Assembly: GCA_036971475.1 (NCBI GenBank)
Contig: JBAIZL010000006.1
Location: 63,004,398-63,068,397, forward strand
Source: Prosapia bicincta
Lineage: Eukaryota; Arthropoda; Insecta; Hemiptera; Cercopidae
Direction: 5' to 3'
Length of the DNA stretch: 64,000 nt
In this document: positions 36,483 to 47,826 of the stretch, piece by piece
How positions within the stretch are numbered: the first letter of the stretch is position 1
Layout of the letters: each line of letters opens with the position of its first letter
Translations under genes and position numbers: made by a program
The notes under the pieces: model-generated
Seen by the model: the letters and a program-made list of their open reading frames with translations, nothing else
What the model was told of the DNA's origin: nothing
Databases searched by the model: none

Positions 36483-37499
36483 ATATGTGTGTGTATATAT
36501 ATATATATATATTATAGAAACTAGAAATAGTTTAAGTCTGAACCAGATAGTGGCCATGACTCGTAGGGTGTAAGAAACTTACCTTGATATTTCACTGCGT
36601 AGAGAGTAAAGACAGAAGAGTAGGGTATATTACATAGTGTAGCAGCTCATAGCTCTTGGCAGTTCATTGTGCACAGCCAGAAGCCTTATTTCCATCTTAG
36701 GTTTAGCTCTATAAGTTCATTTTATCACTTCTATAAGGCACTTTGTAAACCACTGGACTAACCCAATCTAATCTTCAAAAGCCTAGTAACAATGAGTACA
36801 AGCTCAGAATATAATATCTAGTACTGATACTCGTCGCTACGAGACCCTGAAATCATGAAACGATGTCTTTATGTAATTTATTTTGAAAACTATTCTATAA
36901 ATAAAATAATAAATGTAAGTAAACAATCATCCACATAATGTGTAGCATTTAGAACGCTGGAGTAACACGGGCTCAGTGAAATCTCGTGTACACGGTCGGC
37001 AACGAACAATCCGTGCACACGTGTCACAGATGAATTGCGAGTGAAATTTAATGGGAACAGATTCAGATTTGTCTGTATTTTCATCCAATAACTCTGCAAA
37101 TATTAAATTTTCAACAACTTTCAATAAATAACGAATTCCAGATATCACAATAATTTCGACGCTTTGTGCTATAAATCGCATTGGGAAATGCTCGTACAAA
37201 TCCCTAACCTAAAAGTGGGTTAATGTGTTAAATAGTTTGGAAAAATGTTTTCGGTATTAATGTGATCGCTGCAATAAATTAGGAATGGAGTTTCGATGTT
37301 TTCGATGAATTTTGAGGAGAATAAAATTAAACATTAAATCGATGTTACACACACACACACTAGCGCGTGTATGTAAAAAGATAAACACTTGTATTACATT
37401 AATATAAAATATATTACATATTAGAAATTAATTAAACATAACGGGACAATATTGCAATGTATTACAACATAGAAACCTAGAGAATGTAATGTAGAAATT
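36483..37499. other. Mostly non-coding; unassigned minus-strand ORF at 36927-37199
   Basis: The 90-residue ORF (start MYEHFPMRFIAQ) has a Cys-rich end (FICDTCARIVRCRPC) and follows a minus-strand acceptor-like ACCCACTTTTAG. No domain is recognised and an overlapping ORF conflicts, so it is noted only as a possible exon. A short CACACA tract lies at 37350. Confidence 0.3.
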
Positions 37500-37831
37500 T
37501 AGGCATGGTCGATCCAGTGACTTTAACGGATCTGTGATTTTAGTGACAGCTCCAGGCTTGGATCAGTGACTTTTTCCGGTGACTTTAGTATCGGTGACAT
37601 GGATACTGAGACAGATCTGTATGTGCCAATAAGAGGCAGGCACACCACACTGGTGACGAAAGACTGTGCCGGTGACATTATTATTAGGAAGTTACTGCAA
37701 CACACATACTGGGGTGTTAAATTACATAATATATTAAACTAGAAAATAACAGTTTGTTTACAACATTGGGCGTAATTACAAACTACAGTTTATTTACAGT
37801 ATTGGATGTTTGTATTAACTAAAAGGATTTT

Positions 37832-37942
37832 TCAAATTTCATCAAGACTTAACCGAGATCTTCTGTCATTGAAAATGTAACCTTCCTTAGAGAATAGTGG
37901 CTCGTAAGGTACGGATGTACCCAGTCCATAAAAATGTTGTTT
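37832..37942 (-). pseudogene. hAT transposase C-terminal (dimerisation domain) fragment
   Basis: The minus strand encodes KQHFYGLGTSVPYEPLFSKE followed by GYIFNDRRSRLSLDEI and a stop. This is the hAT_C signature (P-S/Y-E-R/P-x-F-S-x-x-G, then the D-R-R-S-R-L motif) that mediates transposase dimerisation. Only about 36 residues remain; the BED finger and catalytic residues are gone. Confidence 0.8.
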
Positions 37943-38127
37943 CCCTAGTTTGCATAGATTAGGATAATTATTGGAGTTGAAACCTCATTTTCTTTCTTTT
38001 TCGGAAAGCCTTTTTTACTTAAAAATAAACTCATACGGAGTTAAGAATAAACTATTGCGTCTACGGCACACAACACTGCCACTGTCCTGAAATTTTGATA
38101 CAAATCGCCCACTAACACATGTCGTAA

Positions 38128-38520
38128 ATGATTAGAACCAGTGACAGCAACAAATCAACCAATGACAGCTTCGGTAAAATATCAGTAACTATAAATTCAG
38201 TGATAGCAACATTTTACCCAATCACAATAGAGAAAACACCCTCTCCCTTCAGTCATTGCACTATGATCGGCGCCGTGAGCCGTGCGGTTAAAGTAGAACC
38301 AGTGACAGCGACAAATCAACCAATGACAGCTGCGGTAAAAATATCAGTAACTATAAATTCAGTGATAGAGACATTTTGCCTAATCACAATAGAGAAAACC
38401 CCCTCTTTCTTCAGTTATTGCACTATGATCGGCGACGTGAGCCGAGCGGTTAGAGTAGAACCAGTGACAGCGGCAAATAAACCAATGGCAATAAAAGATC
38501 ATTAGCTTTCCAGCCAATGA
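38128..38520. repeat. 162-bp tandem repeat, about 2.5 copies, in the hAT element
   Basis: GAACCAGTGACAGC occurs at about 38135, 38296 and 38458. Each copy shares ACAAATCAACCAATGACAGC and CACAATAGAGAAAACMCCCT-type sequence. A 125-codon ORF runs through because the unit happens to be a multiple of three; its composition (Thr/Ser/Ile repeats) follows from the DNA repeat. Confidence 0.85.
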
Positions 38521-38651
38521 CGATGACGTTTTACCTCCGATCGATCCATTGTCACTTGAACTGGCATTTTCCAAAGTTTGTCACTGGTACCACCAGCGAC
38601 AAACGAATATCAGTGACAAAGTCACCGGGACAGAAATATCGACCATCCCTA

Positions 38652-39690
38652 GTTCGCTAAAGCCAGATTAGGCATTATTGGCCCACGGCAAGCTTTGTTC
38701 ATAAAACCCTTGTACGTACCCAAACGTAGTTTTTTTGTAAGATCAGAGACGCGTAGAACAACATAAATATTGCTTTTGTATTTTAAAATATATTTAAAAA
38801 GACCCACACTTTCAACTACTACGTTAAGTACAGTAGAGCTGATAATGAGTTGATTATTATATTTTATTCAATTATAATTTCACAACAATAAAACAGTTTA
38901 CTCTAAATCGCAATATACATTAGTTTTATTTGCTTACTTGTAATTCCTTGCGTGGACAGTCTTATCTTCATAAACTTTGTGTAAACCCCACTTCTTTGGC
39001 ATCTTCCCAAAAACCAGATGTCATCTGACAAAAGCCTAACTTTACATTTCAACTTATGTAGCCGATAAGCTCTTTAGACTCGAGTGCCATAACATTAAGT
39101 TAATTACAGCTTAGCTAGTAAGAACAATTCACAAAACAGTAGTAGTAAAAGTTAAAACAGTTTACTCTAAATCTCATTGATTGTTCTCACCAGCTAAGCG
39201 CTAATCAACTTAAAATTTTAATATCTTTGGAGTTTTTTCGAAAGAAAATTGTCACTTGGTATCAGAAAATAGTACTTCATTAGACATTCTTTGTATTATT
39301 CAATGGGGCTTCTTTAGCTGAGGGGAGAATTCGCTGTCACTAATTCGTTATCTAATGTGAAAACTACTACAGTTTTTTTTTTTTTTTTTGTTTTATATTT
39401 AGACTTAAACGGTTTTGAAAGATATGAAAGAAACTGTGAGTAGCTGACAAGTTAAAAGAAACATATCTAGTATGGAATGTGTAATTGATAAAAATGCCAA
39501 CGCAGTCTCCCAAAAGCTATAAGAAATATTTATAATAACATAGGTCAAACAAATCTCATAAATTAACTAAATAGAAACCAATACTGGTGCACTATGTAAT
39601 ATGATTCTTGTTGTGACACGTAGCGACCGCTTAATAAACAGCATTGTTGTAATTATGTTGCATCAGCATTTTAAAAAACCTTTTCAAAAT
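38652..39690. other. AT-rich non-coding stretch
   Basis: A direct repetition of AAAACAGTTTACTCTAAATC occurs at about 38890 and 39156. A T-homopolymer (about 17) lies near 39373. No gene supported. Confidence 0.4.
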
Positions 39691-39691
39691 A

Positions 39692-40046
<355 letters not shown>

Positions 40047-40049
40047 ATA

Positions 40050-40225
40050 TCGCAATATGTTTTCTTGTGTATTAATAAAGAACAAAAATCAAAATACAAA
40101 TACAAGAATTATATTTGAATTTACAATTCAAAGCTTTTCGTTGGCTAACAGTACCAACATCATCACGAATATTAAACAATTGTAAATTCAAATATAATTC
40201 TTGTATTTGTATTTTGACTTTTGTT

Positions 40226-40229
<4 letters not shown>
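40050..40229. repeat. Palindrome between (TA)n tracts, third unit
   Basis: Arms 40078-40128 and 40178-40229 (AAAGAACAAAAATCAAAATA, CAAATACAAGAATTATATTT and inverse). The 49-nt centre carries AAGCTTTTCGTTGGC and GTACCAACATCATCACG, the inverse of the CTGATGA-GTTGG...CCAAC-GAAA motif; the first part is mutated (CGTGATGA). Confidence 0.75.

Positions 40230-40290
<61 letters not shown>
40230..40290. repeat. (TA)n microsatellite
   Basis: About 60 bp of TA between two palindromes. Confidence 0.95.
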
Positions 40291-40294
<4 letters not shown>

Positions 40295-40319
40295 ATCAAA
40301 TGTGTTTTCCTGTTAGAAT

Positions 40320-40495
40320 ATTTTTAAGATCAAATAATATACACAAATACAGGAATATTTAATTTATTGAATAATAAACTCAAAGCTTATTGTATTGTAA
40401 GTCCTGAGGATGTTGGTAATGTAAACCAACGAAAAGCTTTGAGTTTATTATTCAATAAATTAAATATTCCTGTATTTGTGTATATTATTTGATCT

Positions 40496-40500
<5 letters not shown>
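40320..40500. repeat. Palindrome between (TA)n tracts, fourth unit
   Basis: Arms 40323-40388 and 40435-40498 (TTAAGATCAAATAATATACA, AATACAGGAATATTTAATTT and inverse). The plus strand centre reads CCTGAGGATGTTGGTAATG and AAACCAACGAAAAGCTTTG: CTGAGGA, stem GTTGG/CCAAC, GAAA. Sequence of the arms differs from the other units while the core is conserved. Confidence 0.8.

Positions 40501-40571
<71 letters not shown>
40497..40571. repeat. (TA)n microsatellite, left flank of the Penelope-like unit
   Basis: About 74 bp of TA ending about 33 bp before the left inverted repeat of the Penelope-like unit. Confidence 0.95.
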
Positions 40572-40573
<2 letters not shown>

Positions 40574-40603
40574 GGTTAGTTTTGGTTGGTAAAGATTATT
40601 TAG

Positions 40604-41658
40604 ATTTTTTGGACTAGGATACTGACATACTTACCTTGGTAAGAGTCCACACTGTAGTCTTGAAATAGAACACATAACAGACTAATAACAGACTACCATC
40701 CTGGTCTACATAAACTCAACAAGATATTGAGAGATGGCTTCAAAATTCTTCAAGCTTCCGTCCACACCAAAAATCTGTTCACCGGTCCACCGCAAATTTG
40801 GTACAAGCAACCTCCCAACTTGAAAAACATCCTAGTACATCCTAAACTACCAGACCCTGATGCAGAGAAACCACACAAACTTCCTCATGGCTCCTTCCCA
40901 TGCAATAGACCTAGATGCAAGACGTGTCCAATACACCCCTCAGCAAATAGTTTCAACAGCCAAACAACAAAAATGGTCTTCAAAATACAGGGTCATCATT
41001 ATTGTACATCGAAAAATGTCATATACCAGCTACAATGTAAACTTTGCTCAGCACAGTACATAGGCCTGACCACGGATGGTCTGAATATCAGAATTAATTG
41101 CCACAGACATGATGTTAAAATTATGATTATGGATAGGCCAACAGCTCAACATGCTGCGAGTCACAACATCACAACTTTTGATGACTGCTATACCACAAAA
41201 ATAATTAAATCACGCCCCCTTGATTGCAATCCCTCAGAACTGAGAAGATGGGAACTATCATACCAGTGGTATACCAAGTCCAGAGAATCCTCTAACCTCA
41301 ACATCAGATAAATCCATTAACTTTTATTTTTTCCCCTAATAGCCTCAGACGTCTCTAATCTCTTTTCCCCTGACAGACTTATATAAACTATAATCACTCA
41401 TATGCTCATGGAAACAATATATATATCTTTAATCTGTGCATCAGTGACATCTGATTTCTACTCTACACAATCTGTGATACAATTTATAATTATTTTATTT
41501 CATTCTCTCCTATTTCTTTTTGTGTTTTCTCTTTGATTGACAAAGACCACTGTGTGGTTGAAATATATCATTGTTTAAGTGCTTTTATGTGCTTCTATTT
41601 CAAGACTACAGAGTGAACTCTTACCAAGGTAAATCTGTCAGTCTCCTAGTCCAAGAAA
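40604..41658 (+). mobile_element. Penelope-like unit bounded by about 70-bp inverted repeats
   Basis: The left end (GGACTAGGATACTGACA, TTACCTTGGTAAGAGTCCAC, CTGTAGTCTTGAAATAGAA) is repeated, inverted, at 41584-41658 with few mismatches. The unit encloses one open frame for linker plus GIY-YIG endonuclease, and lies between (TA)n tracts. Near 41540 the plus strand reads TTGACAAAGACCACTGTG then TGGTTGAAATATATC, a stem-GAAA motif like that in the palindromes. The RT domain is missing, so the unit is non-autonomous or a processed remnant. Confidence 0.75.
40676..41311 (+). CDS. Penelope-like element C-terminal polyprotein: linker and GIY-YIG endonuclease (5'-truncated)
   Basis: The frame is open from the left inverted repeat and has no ATG near its start (the codon at 40727 is TTG), so it is a truncated ORF, not a new gene. 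It reads RLITDYHPGLHKLNKILRDG, NLKNILVHPKLP, then the Cys-rich linker FPCNRPRCKTCPIH, then VIYQLQCKLCSAQYIGLTTD with the IY...YIG core, NIRINCHRH with the catalytic Arg, and ELRRWELSYQW with the Glu near the end (NLNIR, stop). These are the order and motifs of the endonuclease half of Penelope-like retroelements; the Cys linker is known from Neptune-type members. The endonuclease motifs look intact. RT palm and fingers are absent. Confidence 0.8.
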   Translation, partial: NRLITDYHPGLHKLNKILRDGFKILQASVHTKNLFTGPPQIWYKQPPNLKNILVHPKLPDPDAEKPHKLPHGSFPCNRPRCKTCPIHPSANSFNSQTTKMVFKIQGHHYCTSKNVIYQLQCKLCSAQYIGLTTDGLNIRINCHRHDVKIMIMDRPTAQHAASHNITTFDDCYTTKIIKSRPLDCNPSELRRWELSYQWYTKSRESSNLNIR

Positions 41659-41659
41659 T

Positions 41660-41660
<1 letters not shown>

Positions 41661-41699
<39 letters not shown>
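41661..41699. repeat. (TA)n microsatellite, right flank of the Penelope-like unit
   Basis: About 38 bp of TA directly after the right inverted repeat. Confidence 0.95.
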
Positions 41700-41704
<5 letters not shown>

Positions 41705-41729
41705 TACAACAACTTAGAGCAACTCTGGT

Positions 41730-42000
41730 GTTCTATTTTGTGGAGCAAATTTTTATTTTATCTAAATAAAACCTTCTAAACCCATCTTTTTATTAAAATC
41801 CGAATGTTACATATCGATTGCAAAGCAATCATATGCAGGGTAAAATACTCGTATTACAAGAATAGTAAAATAATTTATATAATTACTGTAATTCTTGTAA
41901 TAATTTCCTCTGAAGATGATTACGTTGCAATCGAAATGTACACAGAGCTTTGAATAAAACGTTTTTGTTAGGAGGTTTTATTCAATTTAAATACAATATT
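41730..42000 (+). repeat. Imperfect palindrome with hammerhead-core-like motif
   Basis: AATAAAACCTTCTAAACCC on the left mirrors GTTAGGAGGTTTTATT on the right. The plus strand reads CTGAAGATGATTACGTTG then CAATCGAAATGTACA: CTGAAGA, stem GATT/AATC, GAAA. The inverse motif occurs at about 41815-41840. Arms are more diverged than in the other units. Confidence 0.6.
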
Positions 42001-43330
42001 TATACAATGCAGATGACAATAATAGACTTTCAACTAATAAGTTTGCATTGTAGAACCACATCGTTCCGATGGCCTATAAACATTGCGGGTGCCTTGGGGG
42101 AACCTGTTTCTTAGTCTGGGAGAATTTCGTTTTAACGATTTGAAAAATAGTAAAGAACTTACGAAGTGTTTCATTTTGAGTTTGTTAATTGTACTATTAA
42201 ACTATACAAAATCAAGTTCAAATAATATTTACACATTTATTATTTCTTTAAAAATATTATAGGAATCCATAAAAATAAGTTTGTTGATTTGTTTGCTTGT
42301 TCAATGGTGCCAACCTACGACGCATCGCAATTATAATATATGCAATGTTTAGAAACTGGTCAAAACCTTTGACTTGCAAATAATCTCCAGTATAGCTGAA
42401 ATACTTTATCCTGTACAATGTAATCATTTTATCTGTCAAAAGTATTTTTTTGTGTGTTGCTTAAAACGTTGAATTTTATTCAGAATTTGGGTTTAAAGAC
42501 TGTTTATGAATATTCATTAAAGGAAAAACTCAGTAAACATCTGGAAGGACGCAGAAGGTTCTCACCTTCTCTGTTTATTCTCCTCCAATCACGTCGCTTT
42601 ATTAATAAAAATATTTTCGTAAATACGCTGCGTAAACTTTTTATTATTTTATCATTTGAAATTCCGTATAATATTGTTTTTGCTACAGTATCAAATACAA
42701 GTTATTCTAAACCGTATGTAGATGTCAGTTAAGGTTCTACAAGAATGTTATTTGTTATCAGTAAAAACTTATCCTAAAATGTCAGTTACTATAAGTTATC
42801 CTATAAATTTAGTTGATATCCGTTACAAGTTATCCTAAACTATTTGTTGGTATCAGTTACATTTTATCCTAAAATTTTAATTGGTATCAGTTACAGGTTA
42901 TCCAAAATTTAGTAGATATTCGAAAACTATTTTAAAATTTAATACAAAAGTTCTAATTATAGATATCTATTTATAACCGTATTCGGTTTCAACTTACATA
43001 TGACAAAAATTTGACATTAAAAAAGAAATATTAAACTTTTTTTCTTTTCACAAAAACAGATATATTATTACAAACAACATTTATAGCTTTATACGGCTGA
43101 GAAAAGTGAATCAACAAAAATCTGAATCCAATATTTCGCAAACCCCATAACTTTCTACAACACTTCAAACTTTATATTGCACAAAACGAAGGCATGCGAA
43201 CTTATAAAGAAATAAAAGAGTTTAGCCCCAAATAATACTCTCCTTTATTTTCAGTGAATTCGCAGAGCCATAACTTTACCCCTAAAGTCCGGTCTAAGGG
43301 AAAATTGTTAGGCCATAAAGTGCGCCCGTA
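42001..43330. other. Non-coding stretch with a degenerate repeat
   Basis: Bases 42765-42925 repeat AGTTATCCTAAAAT and TTGGTATCAGTTAC about four times at an irregular 40-45 bp period. The ORF at 42454-42732 has no recognisable domain. Confidence 0.45.
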
Positions 43331-43364
43331 AATTATTATATTTCTCTCCGTGATGCGTCATCAA

Positions 43365-44690
43365 TTTTATATTTGTATTGTTGGAGTGACATAACATTGC
43401 ACGCAGCTGTTTGACGGACGTAGGGCTATTGTAGTGACAGCTGGGCAATGGTAATTATGGGATTGTTTGTTGTTATAAAATAATTTCATTGATAACAATT
43501 ACTAAATCTTTATATATTTGTATTGCTTGAGTGACATAACATTGCACGCAGCTGTTTGACGGACGTAGGGCTATTGTAGTGACAGTTGGGCAATGGTAAT
43601 TATGGGATTGTTTGTTGTTATAAAATAATTTCATTGATAACAATTACTAAATCTTTATATATTTCTATTGTTGGAGTGACATAACATTGCACGCAGCTGT
43701 TTGACGGACGTAGGGCTATTGTAGTGACAGCTGGGCAATGGTAATTATGGGATTGTTTGTTGTTATAAAATAATTTCATTGATAACAATTACTAAATCTT
43801 TATATATTTGTATTGTTGGAGTGACATAACATTGCACGCAGCTGTTTGACGGACGTAGGGCTATTGTAGTGACAGCTGGGCAATGGTAATTATGGGATTG
43901 TTTGTTGTTATAAAATAATTTCATTGATAACAATTACTAAATCTTTATATATTTCTATTGTTGGAGTGACATAACATTGCACGCAGCTGTTTGACGGACT
44001 TAGGGCTATTGTAGTGACAGCTGAGCAATGGTAATTATGGGATTGTTTGTTGTTATAAAATAATTTCATTGATAACAATTACTAAATCTTTATATATTTG
44101 TATTGCTTGAGTGACATAACATTGCACGCAGCTGTTTGACGGACGTAGGGCTATTGTAGTGACAGCTGGGCAATGGTAATTATGGGATTGTTTGTTGTTA
44201 TAAAATAATTTCATTGATAACAATTACTAAATCTTTATATATTTCTATTGTTGGAGTGACATAACATTGCACGCAGCTGTTTGACGGACGTAGGGCTATT
44301 GCAGTGACAGCTGGGCAATGGTAATTATGGGATTGTTTATGGTTATAAAATAATTCCATTGATAACATTAACTAAAATTTTATATTTCTATTGTTGGAGT
44401 GACATAACATTGCACGCAGCTGTTTGACGGGCGTAGGGCTATTGCAGTGACAGCTGGGCAATGGTAATTATGGGATTGTTTATGGTTATAAAGTAATTTC
44501 ATTGATAAGAATAACTAAAATTTTATTTTTGTGTTGTTAGAGAGACAGAACATTGTAGGCATCTGTTTACGAACGTAAGGCTATTGTAGTGACAGCTGAG
44601 TAATGATAATTGTGGGATTGCTTATGGTTATAAAATAATGGCGTTGATAACATTAGGTACAATTTGTATTGTTGGGGGGGGGAAGAACTT
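43365..44690. repeat. 145-bp satellite array, about nine units
   Basis: GAGTGACATAACATTGCACG recurs at spacings of exactly 145 from 43385 to 44255, then 143, then a decayed unit near 44540. Units include GCAGCTGTTTGACGGACGTA, GGGCTATTGTAGTGACAGCT, GGGCAATGGTAATTATGGGA and TTTCATTGATAACAATTACT. The first seven are nearly identical; the last three decay progressively. From the second unit on, TATTTG and TATTTC variants alternate, giving a 290-bp dimer. Not a family I recognise. Confidence 0.95.
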
Positions 44691-46355
44691 TGACGGACGC
44701 AGTGTTATTCCAAAGAAACCTGATCCAAAATAATGGCACTGGTATGCCTACAAAATAGTTTTATTATGTATAACTTTATAATATTGGTATTAGGTTTATT
44801 TCTACAAGGTTCCTAAGTGTGTAACGTAAAATCATAAAATAAAACTGATACTCAACAAATTTAAAAATCGGCATTGTTTTTTGTTACTAATAAAAACGTT
44901 TGTGGTACATCAACACAGGCCAAGTATTTGTAATTATTATTACTCTTGAGTAGTAAAGTATGTAGCGTAGGCTAAAATAACATTTAAAAATAATCTGATT
45001 CTATCGCTCTATCAGGGCTTGACACTTTTGTATAGTTCTTGAATTCCGTCGCTTATGTTAATTTGTATTTATTTCAGTTTTTGTTTGAAAATTATTTTTC
45101 GAACAGTCTACGCGATGACAAAGATTTACTTTCTTGAAATAGATAATTGATTTCCTCCGATTGGATAAGGGAGAAAAATAATTTTATTTGGCAAAACAAT
45201 TGAAACATGTAGATCAGATTCAAAATGTATACTTTATTATTTATAGTTAAATTCTTTAGCAAATGTCTTTTGTCTTTCGCGCTTACCACTCGTTTACATC
45301 TTCAATTAAAACTCAACATATGCTGTTCTTCGAATCAATCAAAACATCAAAAGTAATCGCTTTTCGTTTAAATCAACTACGGATATATTTGCTTGAGCAT
45401 TTTATCATGAACTCACTTTTAGTCATGAACAGAAAATTTAATTTTAAACTACAAAGAGTTAAAACTAATTTAAATCGACGGAATATGGCTATAAATATAC
45501 TGAAAGACGCCCCGTGGACATATTTATTATCTCTTCCCACACAGTTCGTTGAAACGTGACAAACCCGTAGGCGGGACTGAGGGTTACAACCAACCTGCAC
45601 AAGAAAGGTAGTTACACAATTTATTCAAACAAGTGATCTTTTGAACTTATAATAAATAGGGTTTCATTTATTGACAAAAACGTCGAATGATTTAAACTCC
45701 ACTGAATACCAAAAATATCAAATGCAATGATGAATCTGTTGATTCAATTACATTAATTCAAACGTAATTAAATGGATAATCAATTGTAATTAAATTTGCA
45801 GTTTACGTGAGAATGAGGATTTATCAAAGTAAATGTACAAAACCAACTAGAATTAATCACCTTTATATAACTAGAGCTCTGGATTAGTTGTACACCCAAT
45901 AATAATATTTTGTTACATTCATTACATTTTTCTTGTTTTTTTTAAAATATAAAAAATAATAAAAAGTTGTAAATATAATAACATTTTAACGAATCGTTGA
46001 CAAGGATTCTATGAGACCAGGGATTTGATTTAATTACGAGAAAATTTGGTATTTTTAATTAAAGGTACAGTTCAAGCACCTCAACATAGAGTAAAAGAAA
46101 GCCGGGAATTAATTCGCTAGACGTAGCTTTTTAAAGCTCGGCAAAAGAAGTGGATAATTAGCGCTCCAATTACAGAGTCCTTGAATAAAACGTCGAGTAG
46201 ATGGGTATTTGATTAAAAGCTCATAGAACCGCCTTCCCACACCGAATGTTTTAGCAGTGCGATTTCAATGTATCTAAGAAGCTTTATAGAAATATAAAGA
46301 AATTTAAAATTGAAAACTAATAAGAAAAACCAGTAATATAGACAAATATTATTTA
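44691..46355. other. Non-coding stretch, nothing recognised
   Basis: Overlapping opposite-strand ORFs at 45092-45600 lack domains and are treated as chance. Confidence 0.4.
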
Positions 46356-46359
46356 AAGT

Positions 46360-46647
46360 CAATTAATACTTGTGCCAGCAAAAATTTATTTATTTTAGTT
46401 GCTTTTTTAATAAATAATTACAATTATTATAAATAAAGTAGCATAACATATGGGTTAAAACCACTTTAACCATGACATAAAATCAGGTGTTTCATGAAAT
46501 CTTATGATATTACTTATTCTAAGGAAAATTGGACGAAATAACTATATTTTCTGAAACATTTTGCTCCCACATAAAGTTAAATTTAATTAAAAAAATATAA
46601 TTATATAATTAATGAATAAAATGTTTTAAAAACTGTATTACATCAAG

Positions 46648-46708
<61 letters not shown>

Positions 46709-46735
46709 AAGGAGAGTGGAAATTAATAGAAGAGA
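46360..46735 (+). mobile_element. TIR-type interspersed repeat, copy 9
   Basis: Begins in GTCAATTAATACTTGTGCC, passes AAATTGGACGAAATAACTAT and AAACTGTATTACATCAAGTA, then a (TA)n expansion (46649-46705), and ends GGAGAGTGGAAATTAATAG. Confidence 0.55.
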
Positions 46736-47715
46736 TCGATTAAATGTAGAATTACTGTAAGAGTTTATGCGAACAAAGTTTTTAAACAATTTTTAATAAT
46801 GTCCCAAAAACGCAATATATATAAATATATTGCTCAAACAAATTGTAAAATTTTTTCATATACAGTTAAAAAGAAATGTGAAATTAAAGAATGGAAATCA
46901 TTATTAAAAAAAAATTACAATTGATTTAAGCAAACGATCATTAACCTAAAAATGAACACCCAATTGTATTTTTTGATTTGTTGTCATAAATAAACGTATG
47001 TGGATAGCTGTTTTCGCAAAAAACATTTATAGCCAAATAAAAGTTTTACCATTGTATAAAAAATATGAAAAAAATTCAACAGATTATTTGACAAAGAAAA
47101 ATCAATGTAAAACCTTACAAACCATTAAAAGATTGTGTAGGTACTGTATACCCTTTACTGAAATTGTAGTATATACTTGTCGATACATAGAAGAGAATTA
47201 TATAAACCTTACACTATTACTTCTATTCTGTTAAATAAATAAAAATTTGTTTTCAAAAGGTCAGATACTAAAAATAAAAACTTAAAACTTATAAAAGAAG
47301 TGTATTTCTCTGAGGTCGCATATTTAAATCATAGAAGCATTCCTTAATGTGTAAACGCTCCAGAGCATATTCTATAAACACTTACTGTGTCTAAAGCTTC
47401 ACGAGCTACATTTACTAGCCGAGTGCTGTAATTTTTTTGAGTGACGTGTGGCTATAAAGTATTGTTGCTTGTAACTGCATTGCTGTAGTTTTCTCACGTG
47501 TACAGAAAGTTAATTAAAACGAATACAGACGTAATGCCGGAAAGGTTTGACAAGATTTGATGCAGTATTTAAATTCGACCTCTCAATAGTTAAGAAAGAA
47601 ATCGAAAGTCTGTCACAATACTCTACTCGTCCTCCATCAGGCAGGGATTTGCCTTCTTGAACAACATCCTTGCCATGGGGATTTAAATTTTACTACAGTG
47701 CGTGAAATGAGATAG
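46736..47715. other. AT-rich non-coding stretch
   Basis: No supported gene; the ORF at 46998-47234 has no recognisable domain. Confidence 0.4.
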
Positions 47716-47719
47716 CTAA

Positions 47720-47744
47720 TCTCACTAATATAAAAAATTTAATG

Positions 47745-47826
<82 letters not shown>

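Larger units (their letters stand above)
37500..38651 (-). mobile_element. hAT-type DNA transposon remnant (1.15 kb)
   Basis: The left end TAGGCATGGTCGATCCAGTG and the reversed right end TAGGGATGGTCGATATTTC form hAT-like terminal inverted repeats. GTGAC-containing motifs recur near both ends (GTGACTTT, GGTGACAT). The interior keeps a transposase C-terminal fragment (37832-37942) and a 162-bp tandem repeat (38128-38520). No 8-bp target duplication is visible. Most of the transposase is deleted, so it is non-autonomous. Confidence 0.7.

Noticed and set aside
36927..37199. Minus-strand 90-residue Cys-containing ORF as a gene
   Set aside because: No recognisable domain, conflicting overlapping ORF and only a weak acceptor; kept as a note in the regional entry.
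38128..38505. 125-codon ORF with repeated peptide (ISVTINSVI)
   Set aside because: The 162-bp DNA repeat is a multiple of three and sits within a hAT remnant; no domain or start context supports a gene.
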